Below, piece by piece: positions 26,964 to 35,490 of a stretch of 64,000 nt of DNA. Both the position numbers and the translations under genes were made by a program. The DNA is from JAXDBM01 sp963709485 (GTDB lineage: Bacteria > Desulfobacterota > Syntrophia > Syntrophales > Fen-1087), in the NCBI GenBank assembly GCA_963709485.1, contig CAVPWE010000003.1, forward strand, positions 124,001-188,000, given 5' to 3'. The stretch's first letter is position 1. Every line of letters starts with the position of its first letter. The notes under the pieces were generated by a model, which saw nothing but the letters and a program-made list of their open reading frames with translations, was not told the origin of the DNA and did not search any database.

Positions 26964-27835
26964 GCACTCCCATGAAAATCCTGAGGATGCACGGCGTCCG
27001 GCCGCGCAAGCGGCTGGGCCAGGCCTTCCTGCAGGACCAGAACGTGCTCCGCAAGATCGTGGCGGCCGCCGAGATTCGCAGCAGTGAAACCGTGGTCGAA
27101 ATCGGCGCCGGACTGGGAATCATGACGGAGGTCATGGCGGGATGGGCCGGCCGGGTCGTTGCCATCGAGGTCGATCCGCTCCTGGCCGGGATTCTGAGGG
27201 AGCGCCTTCAGGGGCAGAAGAATATCGACATTGTCGAGGCGGATGTGCTCGAATATGATTTTTCATCCGCCCGTTCGGATCTTCACCCGGAAAAGATCAA
27301 GGTCGTCGGCAACCTGCCCTATCAGATCTCCTCGCCGATCCTGTTCCGTCTGCTGGATTTCCGGCATGTCATTTCGACGGCGGTCCTCATGCTGCAGAAA
27401 GAGGTCGTCGACCGGATCACGGCCGCTCCGGGGACGAAGGATTACGGGATTCCCTCGGTGATGGTTTCCATGTACTGCCGGACCCGGCGCCTGATGGACG
27501 TGCCGGGCCGCTGTTTTTACCCGGAGCCCAGGGTTGCTTCTTCCGTCGTGAAACTGACCATGCGCGAGGATCCGCTGGTTGCGTTCGGGGATGAAAACGC
27601 ATTCCGAAGCATCGTCCGGACCGCCTTTTCCAGAAGGCGAAAGACGCTGCTGAACAATCTGCGCCTTTTCCGGTGGCCCGGCTGGGATGAAAAATGCATG
27701 ATTTCGATCCTTCAGGCGGCCGGCATCGACGGGCGCAGGAGGGCGGAAACCCTGTCCGCGGAGGAATTCGGGGGGCTGGCGCGACAGCTTGTTGCGCTTA
27801 AAAAAGATCTTGACAGCCCGGTCCGCTTCTGTTAG
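26960..27835 (+). CDS. rsmA: 16S rRNA (adenine1518/1519-N6)-dimethyltransferase
   Basis: 291 residues from the ATG at 26960, which overlaps the tsaD-DUF2062 stop by 4 bases. RsmA (KsgA) dimethylates two adenines near the 3' end of 16S rRNA during 30S maturation. It shows KRLGQAFLQDQNVL at the N-terminus, SAM-binding VVEIGAGLGIMTEVMA, acidic AIEVDPLL, and the catalytic NLPYQISSPILF. Length and motifs are normal. It is followed by a strong terminator at 27908. Confidence 0.95.
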   Translation: MSTPMKILRMHGVRPRKRLGQAFLQDQNVLRKIVAAAEIRSSETVVEIGAGLGIMTEVMAGWAGRVVAIEVDPLLAGILRERLQGQKNIDIVEADVLEYDFSSARSDLHPEKIKVVGNLPYQISSPILFRLLDFRHVISTAVLMLQKEVVDRITAAPGTKDYGIPSVMVSMYCRTRRLMDVPGRCFYPEPRVASSVVKLTMREDPLVAFGDENAFRSIVRTAFSRRRKTLLNNLRLFRWPGWDEKCMISILQAAGIDGRRRAETLSAEEFGGLARQLVALKKDLDSPVRFC

Positions 27836-27907
27836 TGGAGCAGCAACCGCTTGGATCCGGTTGCGGACTGAGACGGAAGGGAAGGAAAGACAGCGGTGTG
27901 AATTTTG

Positions 27908-27942
27908 AAAGCCTCCCGTCTCAGGACGGAGAGGCTTTTTTT
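27908..27942 (+). terminator. Rho-independent terminator downstream of rsmA
   Basis: A long hairpin: AAAGCCTC pairs with GAGGCTTT and, inside it, CCGTC pairs with GACGG around a TCAG tetraloop, with one unpaired A. A run of seven or more T residues follows. It closes the tsaD-rsmA transcript before panC. Confidence 0.88.
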
Positions 27943-27968
27943 ATTGGCGATCGAAAGGTCAAAGGCTG

Positions 27969-28826
27969 ATGAAGATTATCGACTCTGCAAGGGATATGCA
28001 ATCCTTCTCGGAGTCCCTCAGAAAAGAGGGGAAGATCGTGACGTTTGTCCCCACCATGGGGTACTTCCATGAGGGGCACCTCGATCTCATGCGGGAAGGC
28101 CGCAGACGGGGAGACTGTCTGGTCGTGAGCATTTACGTCAACCCGACGCAGTTCGGCCCCAGCGAGGATTTCGAACAGTATCCCCGGGATTTCGAGCGGG
28201 ACCGCTCCATGGCGGATGGGGTGGGCGTCGATGTGATCTTCTGTCCGCCGAACGACGAGATGTATCCGCCCCATTACCAGACCTACGTCACCGTCGAAGG
28301 CGTAACCGACAACCTGTGCGGATTGTCCAGGCCCGGTCATTTCCGCGGCGTGGCGACGGTTTGCGCCAAGCTCTTCAATCTGGTCAAGCCCCATCTGGCC
28401 GTGTTCGGGAAAAAGGATTTTCAGCAGCTCGTCACCATCCGGCGGATGGTCCGGGACCTGAACATGGACCTGGACATCGTCGGCATGCCCACGACGCGGG
28501 AACCGGACGGCCTGGCCATGAGCTCCCGGAACATATACCTGAGCCCGGAGGAGCGGGCATCGGCGCTGAGCCTCAGCCGTTCCCTGAAGCTGGCCAGAGG
28601 GCTGTACGAACGGGGGGAACGGGATGCGGCAAAGATCGTCGGGGAAGTCCGGAAGCATATCGAATCCCAGACCCGCACGAAGATCGATTACGCGCAGATC
28701 TGTGACACCACGACCATGAAGGATATCGCCCGGCTGGAGGGGGAATCCGTCCTGGCGTTGGCGGTCCGGGTGGGGAAGACCCGGCTGATCGACAATTACG
28801 TCTTCGGCGAACCGCTGGACGTTTAA
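27969..28826 (+). CDS. panC: Pantothenate synthetase
   Basis: 285 residues. It condenses pantoate and beta-alanine with ATP via a pantoyl-adenylate. Signatures are VPTMGYFHEGHLDLM with the HxGH nucleotide-binding motif, SIYVNPTQFGPSEDF, FGKKDFQQL and the substrate loop GLAMSSRNIYL with KMSKS-like function. Length and motifs are typical. panD lies 64 bases downstream. The gap holds a 7-bp hairpin (28844-28850 with 28858-28864) that may affect mRNA stability. panB is not in the window. Confidence 0.96.
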   Translation: MKIIDSARDMQSFSESLRKEGKIVTFVPTMGYFHEGHLDLMREGRRRGDCLVVSIYVNPTQFGPSEDFEQYPRDFERDRSMADGVGVDVIFCPPNDEMYPPHYQTYVTVEGVTDNLCGLSRPGHFRGVATVCAKLFNLVKPHLAVFGKKDFQQLVTIRRMVRDLNMDLDIVGMPTTREPDGLAMSSRNIYLSPEERASALSLSRSLKLARGLYERGERDAAKIVGEVRKHIESQTRTKIDYAQICDTTTMKDIARLEGESVLALAVRVGKTRLIDNYVFGEPLDV

Positions 28827-28890
28827 CCAGACAAACTTCTGAGCAGGCGGACGCATCCCGCCTGATGACCCTTCGGGAGGCAGAACCACC

Positions 28891-29247
28891 ATGAACCGAT
28901 TCATGCTGAAGTCGAAGCTGCACCGGGCAACCGTTACGGATGCCGATCTCCACTATGAGGGCAGCATCTCCATCGATGAAAATCTCATGAAAGCCGCCGA
29001 CATCCTTCCCTACGAAAAGGTGTCCATTTACAATGTGAGCAATGGGGAACGATTCACGACATATGCCATCCAGGGGAAGCGGAATTCCGGCGTGATCTGC
29101 CTGAACGGGGCGGCGGCGCGCAAAGCCTCGAAGGACGACATCATCATCATCGCCACCTACGTGATGGTGGCCGATGCGGAGATCAAAGACTGGTCCCCGA
29201 AATGCGTCCTCCTCGATCAGAGGAATCGAATCAAGAAAATCGGCTGA
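28891..29247 (+). CDS. panD: Aspartate 1-decarboxylase
   Basis: 118 residues, a pyruvoyl-dependent enzyme that makes beta-alanine for pantothenate. The self-processing site is intact: YEGS with cleavage expected between Gly24 and Ser25, so Ser25 becomes the pyruvoyl group. The conserved Tyr in KVSIYNVSNGERF and the GNGAAA-like segment (LNGAAARKA) are present. An AGGCAG purine stretch upstream provides the ribosome site. It follows panC, and the pair ends at a terminator at 29326. Confidence 0.96.
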   Translation: MNRFMLKSKLHRATVTDADLHYEGSISIDENLMKAADILPYEKVSIYNVSNGERFTTYAIQGKRNSGVICLNGAAARKASKDDIIIIATYVMVADAEIKDWSPKCVLLDQRNRIKKIG

Positions 29248-29325
29248 TCCTCGGGAGCGGCTGCCGACATCCCGTCCGCATTTTGCCGGTCTTTAACCGG
29301 AACGGCGGCGGGGGCCTGCCAGGGT

Positions 29326-29354
29326 AGGGTATCGTCATGCCTTACCCTTTTTTT
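29326..29354 (+). terminator. Rho-independent terminator after panCD
   Basis: Stem AGGGTA (29326-29331) pairs with TACCCT (29343-29348) around an 11-base loop, and seven T residues follow. The stem is short (6 bp), but its place just after panD supports a role as terminator. Confidence 0.6.
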
Positions 29355-29483
29355 ATGAAGCGGTACGGTGGAAAGATCATTGGGGCCCCGCACGCTTGAA
29401 AAATCGCCGTTGAATTGCCGCTCGCGGTTTGATATGGCCTTTAGCGGTTCGCGCGCATATCGGATCGGGGGGAAGAAGGGTCC

Positions 29484-30140
29484 TTGAAATTTAACCTGAA
29501 ACGTATTTTTTTGGCGGGTCTGGCCGTTACCATCCCGATCGGCCTGACCCTCTACATTCTCATCTTCCTCATCGGCATGATGGACGGACTGTTGACCGTC
29601 ATGCCCGCGAAACTTCACCCGGACGCGATTCTGGGCTTTCATATCCCCGGTCTGGGGATCCTGGTGACCCTTGCCCTGATCCTGATTTGCGGCCTCATGG
29701 CCCAGAGCATTGTGGGCAGGAGGATTGTCCGGTTCAGCGAAGGCATGCTCGACCGGATCCCCGTTGTCCGGAGCATTCATTCGGCCATCAAGAAGATCGT
29801 GGACAGCATGTTCCTCTACCGGAGCCGGAGCTTCCGGAAAGTGGTGCTGGTCGAATTTCCCCGCCGGGGGGCCTACACGGTGGCATTTGTGACCGGCACG
29901 CCCAATGAAGAAATTCAGGCGAAGACGGGAAAAAAGTGCCTGAGCGTCTACGTGCCCACAACGCCTAACCCGACATCCGGCTATTTTATCGTTTTTCCCG
30001 AGGAAGACCTGATTCAGCTGGACATGACCGTCGAAGAGGCCTTTACCCTCGTTATTTCCGGCGGCATCGTCAATCCGCCCGGGCGGTTGCGCGAAGAGGC
30101 CGCTTCCCCGCCGCGGAAAATCAAAATGGAAAATGAATGA
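29484..30140 (+). CDS. DUF502 family membrane protein
   Basis: 218 residues starting at TTG 29484 after a GGGGGGAAG purine stretch. Two transmembrane segments lie near the N-terminus (about residues 8-30 and 55-77). The C-terminal soluble part has the family features SIYSAIKKIVDS-like sequence (here SIHSAIKKIVDS), VVLVEFPRRG, and TTPNPTSGYFIVFP. DUF502 proteins are widespread in bacteria and plants (LIKE COV) but have no defined biochemical role. It lies 13 bases before ahcY and is probably co-transcribed with it. Confidence 0.88.
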   Translation: MKFNLKRIFLAGLAVTIPIGLTLYILIFLIGMMDGLLTVMPAKLHPDAILGFHIPGLGILVTLALILICGLMAQSIVGRRIVRFSEGMLDRIPVVRSIHSAIKKIVDSMFLYRSRSFRKVVLVEFPRRGAYTVAFVTGTPNEEIQAKTGKKCLSVYVPTTPNPTSGYFIVFPEEDLIQLDMTVEEAFTLVISGGIVNPPGRLREEAASPPRKIKMENE

Positions 30141-30152
30141 CAGGAGGTAAGG

Positions 30153-31577
30153 ATGAAGTTTGTCGAACTGGACCCGACCCTGAAACACAAGGTGGCCGAT
30201 CTGTCCCTGGCGGACTGGGGCCGCCGGGAAATGGAGCTTTCCGAAAATGAAATGCCGGGCCTGATGGCGATCCGGGAAAAATACGGCGCGAAGAAGCCCC
30301 TCAAGGGCCTCAAGATCATGGGCAGCCTGCACATGACCATCCAGACGGCCATGCTGATCGAAACGCTCAAAACGCTGGGTGCGGACATTCGCTGGGCATC
30401 CTGCAACATCTTTTCGACGCAGGATCACGCCGCCGCCGCGGTTGCGGCCGCCGGCTCCGCCGCCGTTTTTGCCTGGAAGGGTGAAAGCCTCGAGGCCTAC
30501 TGGTGGTGCACCGAACAGGCCCTGACCTGGCCCGACGGGTCCGGGCCGGACCTGCTCGTCGACGACGGCGGCGACGCGACCTTTTTCGTGCATCAGGGGG
30601 TCAAGGCGGAGAAGAATCCGGAGCTGCTGAGGCAGGAGACCGATCACAGGGAAATGCAGATCATCATGGAGCGCCTGAAGCGCAGCCTGAAGAAGGACCC
30701 GGGCCGCTGGCGGCGTGTGGCGAAAGACATTCGCGGCGTTTCGGAGGAGACGACGACGGGGGTTCACCGGCTGTATCAGATGGCCAAGGCGGGCGAGCTG
30801 CTCTTCCCGGCCATGAACGTCAACGATTCCGTGACCAAGTCCAAGTTCGACAACCTCTACGGCTGTCGCGAATCCCTGGCGGACGGGATCAAGCGGGCCA
30901 CGGATATCATGATTGCGGGGAAGGTGGTCGTCGTCTGCGGATACGGGGATGTGGGCAAGGGGTCCGCCCAATCCATGCGCGGTTTCGGGGCCCGGGTGAT
31001 CGTCACGGAGGTGGACCCGATCTGCGCCCTGCAGGCGGCCATGGAAGGCTACGAGGTCCGGACGCTGGATGAGGTGGTGAAAGATGCGGATATCTTCATC
31101 ACCGCAACGGGGTGCTGCGATGTCATCACCGGCAGCCATATGGAAAAAATGAAGAATGAGGCCATCGTCTGCAACATCGGCCATTTCGACAGCGAGATCG
31201 ACATGCGCTATCTTGAAACGACGAAGGGGTGCCGGCGCGAGAACGTGAAGCCGCAGGTGGACAAATGGACCCTGAAATCGGGGCGCTCCATTATCGTTCT
31301 GGCGGAGGGCAGGCTGGTGAACCTCGGCTGCGCCACGGGACATCCCAGTTTTGTGATGAGCAACAGTTTCACGAATCAGTGTCTGGCGCAGATCGATCTG
31401 GCTTCCAGGCAGCGCGCGCCCGGTGTCTACACCCTGCCCAAGAAGCTGGATGAAGAGGTCGCCCGGCTGCACCTGCGCCGCCTCGGTGCGCGGCTGACGC
31501 GGCTGAAGAAGAAACAGGCCGACTACCTGGGGATCCCGGTCATCGGGCCGTTCAAGCCGGACCATTACCGGTACTAA
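30153..31577 (+). CDS. ahcY: S-adenosylhomocysteine hydrolase
   Basis: 474 residues with an AGGAGGTAAGG ribosome site. It hydrolyses SAH to adenosine and homocysteine, removing the inhibitory by-product of methyltransferases, of which this window has many. Signatures are LHMTIQTAMLIETL, SCNIFSTQDHAAAA, the NAD-binding VVCGYGDVGKGSAQS, and the C-terminal KPDHYRY that reaches into the neighbouring subunit. It is full length. No SAH riboswitch can sit in the 13 bases upstream. It converges on lptG with only 10 bases between stops. Confidence 0.97.
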   Translation: MKFVELDPTLKHKVADLSLADWGRREMELSENEMPGLMAIREKYGAKKPLKGLKIMGSLHMTIQTAMLIETLKTLGADIRWASCNIFSTQDHAAAAVAAAGSAAVFAWKGESLEAYWWCTEQALTWPDGSGPDLLVDDGGDATFFVHQGVKAEKNPELLRQETDHREMQIIMERLKRSLKKDPGRWRRVAKDIRGVSEETTTGVHRLYQMAKAGELLFPAMNVNDSVTKSKFDNLYGCRESLADGIKRATDIMIAGKVVVVCGYGDVGKGSAQSMRGFGARVIVTEVDPICALQAAMEGYEVRTLDEVVKDADIFITATGCCDVITGSHMEKMKNEAIVCNIGHFDSEIDMRYLETTKGCRRENVKPQVDKWTLKSGRSIIVLAEGRLVNLGCATGHPSFVMSNSFTNQCLAQIDLASRQRAPGVYTLPKKLDEEVARLHLRRLGARLTRLKKKQADYLGIPVIGPFKPDHYRY

Positions 31578-31587
31578 AGACGTCCTT

Positions 31588-32667
31588 TCACGTTTTGACG
31601 ATCCGATACATCAGGAAGGAAGCGACCCCGAAGACGATGTTGGCCGTCCAGGCCGCCAGCAGGGGCGGCAGGGTGCCCGCACGGCCGAGGGACATGGCAA
31701 AAGCGAAAACCAGCCAGTAGGAGAATCCGATCACGATCCCGGCGCCGATGCTCTGCGTCACGCCGCCGCTTCGCTCCGACCGCAATGAAAACGATATGCC
31801 GATGATCGCCAGGATGACGCTGACGAGGGGAAAGGCGATCTTGCCGTGCAGGTCCGCGCGATAGCGTGTCGTATCGTAACCGTCGGACTGCAGCTTTTCA
31901 ATGTACTGCCTCAGTTCCAGGTAGCCCATCTTGTCCGCGTCCTTCTGCGCAATCATGAAATCCGCCGGTTTCTCCGGCAGGTCGATCACGGCGGCGGCCT
32001 GCCTCTCCAGCACGGGGAAATCGCCGGCATTGAACCGCGCGATCAGGACATTCTGAAACAGCCATTGTCCGTTCTTCCATTCCGCGCGCTCGGCATCGAT
32101 CCGCATGGTCAGTTGAAACTGCGGATCCAGATAATTGATCGCGATCCCCTGGAGCAGGTTCCGGTCCGGGTGAAAAACCTTGAAGTTGTAGATGGCCTGC
32201 CGGCTCCGGTACCAGATCTGATTCTGTTTGAACGTTCCCAGCTCCGTCCGCTTCTGGACTTCCACCTTGAGGATCTGGAACGCCTTCTGGTTGGTGAGCG
32301 GTGTGACGAATTCACTGAACAGAAAGGCGATGACGCAGATCGCGCCGGCCAGAAGGATCAGGGGCAGCGACACCCGGTACAGGCTGATTCCGTTGGCTTT
32401 CATCGCCACGATTTCGCTGTTTCTCGACATCACGCCGAAGGTGATCAGCGCGGCCAGCAGCACCGCCGCGGGCAGGGTAAGGGAAACGATCATGGGGATG
32501 TTGAAAAGAAAAAAGAAGGCCATCTGGGTCAGCGAGGCCCGGTTGCTCATGAACATGTTGATTTTTTCGAAGAAATCGAAAACGATGTAGAGAAAGATGA
32601 AGGAGACGACGATCAGGCCGAACAGCTTCAGGAATTCCCTGGCGACATAGCGGTCCAGAATCGTCAT
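31588..32667 (-). CDS. lptG: LPS export ABC transporter permease LptG
   Basis: 359 residues from the ATG at 32667, which overlaps the lptF stop by 4 bases; the frame is open further upstream but that part is antisense-like. YjgP/YjgQ family: N-terminal TILDRYVAREFLK, three hydrophobic helices in the first 100 residues, a periplasmic beta-jellyroll (about 125-260), and three more helices at the C-terminus. LptF and LptG form the inner-membrane permease that extracts lipopolysaccharide for transport to the outer membrane. Order assigns the second gene as lptG; paralogue assignment between F and G is less sure than the family. Confidence 0.9.
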   Translation of the reverse strand: MTILDRYVAREFLKLFGLIVVSFIFLYIVFDFFEKINMFMSNRASLTQMAFFFLFNIPMIVSLTLPAAVLLAALITFGVMSRNSEIVAMKANGISLYRVSLPLILLAGAICVIAFLFSEFVTPLTNQKAFQILKVEVQKRTELGTFKQNQIWYRSRQAIYNFKVFHPDRNLLQGIAINYLDPQFQLTMRIDAERAEWKNGQWLFQNVLIARFNAGDFPVLERQAAAVIDLPEKPADFMIAQKDADKMGYLELRQYIEKLQSDGYDTTRYRADLHGKIAFPLVSVILAIIGISFSLRSERSGGVTQSIGAGIVIGFSYWLVFAFAMSLGRAGTLPPLLAAWTANIVFGVASFLMYRIVKT

Positions 32668-33842
32668 GACGGCGATTCCCCCTTTTCCGGCGTCCGCCGG
32701 GCAGCGGCGCTTCCGGGGAGGAGGGACCTCCAGGGGATCTCCCGCGCCGCCATCGCAAAAAGGAGAATTCCCGCAGCGCTGAAGACCAGATTGGGAACCC
32801 ACGTCCCGATCAGGGGGCCGACCCGGCCCGTCTGCACGAGCGCCTCTCCGCCCAGTTGCAGCATGTAGTATAGAACCGTGAGGGCGAAACCGATGGTGAT
32901 GCTCCACGATTTCGCGGACCGGTTCGTCCGGATGCCGAGGGGGATCGCGAGAAGGCCCAGGATCAGGCACGACACGGGGATGGAGAGCTTCTTATGCAGT
33001 TCAATCGCGGCGTCGCGCAGCTTCCGCTTCTCCGTGTCGGTTTGCCGGAGCCTTTTCCGCAGTTCCAGAATGTTCATTTCGCCGGTGGACTTTTCCCTGA
33101 GACTCCCCTCATCCAGCAGGGCGGAGCCGAAGTCCAGGTTGACGTCGTAGATGTCGAAATCCATTTTCCGGTAGTTCCTGAACTGGGGATCGACCGTGTG
33201 GGTGCTGCCGCTTTCCAGCCGCATGGTGATCGTCAGCGCCCTGGGGTCGGAGAGGAGATAGGCCTTTTTGGCGATGATGGTGCTCGGCTCGCTGGTCAGT
33301 CTCGTGTCCGCAATGAGGACGCCTTCCATGAAGGCCCCGTCGAGCGGAATCGATTCCGCGTAGATCAGGAGCCCCTTGAAATAATCGATGAAAACTTTCT
33401 CACGGATGCCGATGCTGGCCTTCTGCTTGGAGACATTGTACAGATGAACCTTCGTTGCGTATTTGCTCTGGGGAACGAGGAAAAGCGTGATGACGCCCGT
33501 CAGAAGAAAAGCAATCACGGCGGCGGCGGCGATGGGCCGGGCGATCTGGTACAGGCTAATGCCCGAGGCCCGCATCACTGTGATTTCGTTGTCTCCGGAA
33601 AGCCGGCCCAGCCCGATCAGGATCGAGACGAGCAGGGACATGGGAATGGTGAACATGAGAAAGGAGGGCATCAGCAGGATGACAAATTTCGATATGTCCA
33701 GGAAGCCGACGCCCTTGTTGACCAGCAGGTCCATGAGCTGAAGGATCCGCCCCATCAGCAGGACAAAGGTCAGGATGAAGAGCACCAGGACGAACGGCAG
33801 CGCGATTTCCCGCAGGATATAGCGATCGAGGATCTTTCTCAT
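32664..33842 (-). CDS. lptF: LPS export ABC transporter permease LptF
   Basis: 392 residues, YjgP/YjgQ family. N-terminal KILDRYILREIALPF precedes membrane helices (about 12-32, 50-75, 100-120). A periplasmic domain follows (about 130-270) and three C-terminal helices, with LGLLAIPLGIRTNRSAKS between two of them. It partners LptG and the LptB ATPase; no lptB, lptA or lptC is in the window. The C-terminus ends in a short basic/Glu-rich tail. It lies 22 bases downstream of the enoyl-CoA hydratase gene on the same strand. Confidence 0.9.
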   Translation of the reverse strand: MRKILDRYILREIALPFVLVLFILTFVLLMGRILQLMDLLVNKGVGFLDISKFVILLMPSFLMFTIPMSLLVSILIGLGRLSGDNEITVMRASGISLYQIARPIAAAAVIAFLLTGVITLFLVPQSKYATKVHLYNVSKQKASIGIREKVFIDYFKGLLIYAESIPLDGAFMEGVLIADTRLTSEPSTIIAKKAYLLSDPRALTITMRLESGSTHTVDPQFRNYRKMDFDIYDVNLDFGSALLDEGSLREKSTGEMNILELRKRLRQTDTEKRKLRDAAIELHKKLSIPVSCLILGLLAIPLGIRTNRSAKSWSITIGFALTVLYYMLQLGGEALVQTGRVGPLIGTWVPNLVFSAAGILLFAMAAREIPWRSLLPGSAAARRTPEKGESPS

Positions 33843-33863
33843 GTTGCCGAACCGCAGGGCAGG

Positions 33864-34580
33864 TTACATCATTAATTTCAGCGATTCGATATACTCCGGG
33901 TCTTCCCGGTCCATGACCTCGACGATGTGCTTGTGGTACCGCTTTTTCATCTCGCCGAAAATGGCCCTCTTTTTCGTGAAGGTCCCGGCAAAGGCGATGG
34001 CCTCCCGGAGCAGCGCTTCGTCGTCTTCGCAGGATTTCGTGATCACGTGATGCGCTTCCAGCTCTCTCGCCCCGTAACGCTTGCCGCTGTAGACCGCCTC
34101 TTCCAGCTTGTAGTAGGGGAAGGCTTTTTTCACCAGGCAGATCATGCCCGGCAGGAAGGGAATGCTGATGTCGATTTCGGGAAAGCAGAAAAACCCTTTG
34201 GAGGACTTCATGAAGCGGAAGTCGCAGGCACAGGCCATGATCGATCCGTCCCCGAAGGCGTGGCCGTTGATCGCGGCGACGACCGGCATGGGGTAGAGCA
34301 GGATCCTTTTGAATATCCGGTTCAGGCCGTACATGAAATCCTTGATGGCCTGATAATCCTTGTTGTTGAATGCGCCCATGAGCCACTGCACGTCGATGCC
34401 CTGTGACCAGTTTTTCGGGTCACTGGATGCGATGACGACCGAGGAGACGCTCGCGTCCTTTTCGATTTCATCCAAGGCCTTCAGGATGGCCTCCGTGAAA
34501 GTGGGGTTGTGCCTGTTTTCCCCGTTGGTCATCGTGATGACGGCAACGGTTCCTTCCTTCCTCCATTCGAGAATCGACAT
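33864..34580 (-). CDS. Enoyl-CoA hydratase/isomerase family protein
   Basis: 238 residues of crotonase fold. It opens with EWRKEGTVAVITMTNGENRHNPTF-like sequence (residues 5-28) and has the oxyanion-hole segments SSDPKNWSQGIDV and AINGHAFGDGSIMACACDFR. The family includes enoyl-CoA hydratases, isomerases and other CoA-thioester enzymes. The first catalytic Glu position reads GDGSIM, so hydratase activity is uncertain. The C-terminal part (FPYYKLEEAVYSGKRYGA) differs from standard FadB-type enzymes. It may be transcribed together with lptFG. Confidence 0.8.
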   Translation of the reverse strand: MSILEWRKEGTVAVITMTNGENRHNPTFTEAILKALDEIEKDASVSSVVIASSDPKNWSQGIDVQWLMGAFNNKDYQAIKDFMYGLNRIFKRILLYPMPVVAAINGHAFGDGSIMACACDFRFMKSSKGFFCFPEIDISIPFLPGMICLVKKAFPYYKLEEAVYSGKRYGARELEAHHVITKSCEDDEALLREAIAFAGTFTKKRAIFGEMKKRYHKHIVEVMDREDPEYIESLKLMM

Positions 34581-34734
34581 GATTTCCTCCTGTCCGGTTT
34601 GTTCAAGCGGGGAGATTCAAAGAGGATCTCCCGCGAATTCATTCTGAAGCTTGCGGAAAATTGCATATAATCGAGGGAGTGTCAATAAGTTTGTAATTGA
34701 CCGACGATTGCAAATCTGTTAGAAAACCCATTCG

Positions 34735-34750
34735 TTGATTTTCAAATCAA
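34735..34750. promoter_or_regulatory. AT-rich palindrome upstream of the PHP gene
   Basis: TTGATTT-TC-AAATCAA, a perfect 7-2-7 inverted repeat ending 41 bases before the PHP start codon. It is too AT-rich for a terminator and could be an operator for the downstream operon. No regulator can be matched to it. Confidence 0.35.
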
Positions 34751-34791
34751 TCGGTTTGCGGCAACGCAGCCGCCACGAAGGAGCCCGCGCA

Positions 34792-35490
34792 ATGATTGAC
34801 CTCCATACGCACTCGATTTTCAGCGACGGAGAACTGATTCCTTCCGAACTGGTCCGGCGCGCCCGGGTCAGGGGTTATCGGGCGATCGCCATCACCGATC
34901 ACGGGGATGCGTCCAACCTGGACTTCATCATTCCCCGGATTGCCGGCGTCTGCGAGAAACTCTCGACGGTGTGCGGGGTCCAGGTCATTCCGGGGATCGA
35001 GCTCACCCATGTGCCGCCCGCGCACATTCGGGAACTGGCCGTGGAAGCCCGGAAGCTGGGGGCCCGGCTGGTTGTCGTTCATGGTGAAACCGTTGTCGAA
35101 CCGGTTGCCCCGGGCACCAACGAGGCCGCCCTGGAATCGCCCGTCGACATCCTGGCCCACCCGGGGCTGATCACCGGGCGCGAGGCCAAACTGGCGGCGG
35201 CAAGGGGCATCTGTCTGGAAATCACGACCCGCCGGGGCCACAGCCTGTCCAATGGACACGTCGTACAGATGGCCCGCCGGCATGGCGCGCGTCTCGTGCT
35301 GAACACCGATGCCCATGGCCCCCAGGATCTCACCTCCCCGGAGATGGCCCGGATCATCGCCTTGGGCGCCGGCCTGGGTCCCCGGGAAGTGGACAGGATG
35401 TTCAAAAACTCCGAGAGTCTGGCGAGAAAAGCTTTGAAAGACAAGGTCGTCCCTCACCGTGAAACGAAAAAGCAGTCCCGCAAGGATTAA
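34792..35490 (+). CDS. PHP-domain phosphoesterase (histidinol-phosphatase-like)
   Basis: 232 residues from the ATG at 34792 with AAGGAG upstream. PHP-family metal-binding motifs are in order: DLHTHSIFSDG, AITDHGDAS, PGIELTH, HGETV, DILAHPGL, and NTDAHGP. A trinuclear metal site and phosphoesterase activity are expected; histidinol phosphatase, cyclic-phosphate or sugar-phosphate hydrolysis are possible. It is the first gene of a plus-strand run and overlaps the following glycosyltransferase by 32 bases, so a role on a sugar-phosphate in the same pathway is a reasonable inference. Confidence 0.87.
   Translation: MIDLHTHSIFSDGELIPSELVRRARVRGYRAIAITDHGDASNLDFIIPRIAGVCEKLSTVCGVQVIPGIELTHVPPAHIRELAVEARKLGARLVVVHGETVVEPVAPGTNEAALESPVDILAHPGLITGREAKLAAARGICLEITTRRGHSLSNGHVVQMARRHGARLVLNTDAHGPQDLTSPEMARIIALGAGLGPREVDRMFKNSESLARKALKDKVVPHRETKKQSRKD

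Noticed and set aside
29217..31565. A 782-codon minus-strand open frame across panD, DUF502 and ahcY
   Set aside because: It lies antisense to three well-conserved genes; its composition (rich in His, Arg, Gly, Pro) is typical of shadow frames.
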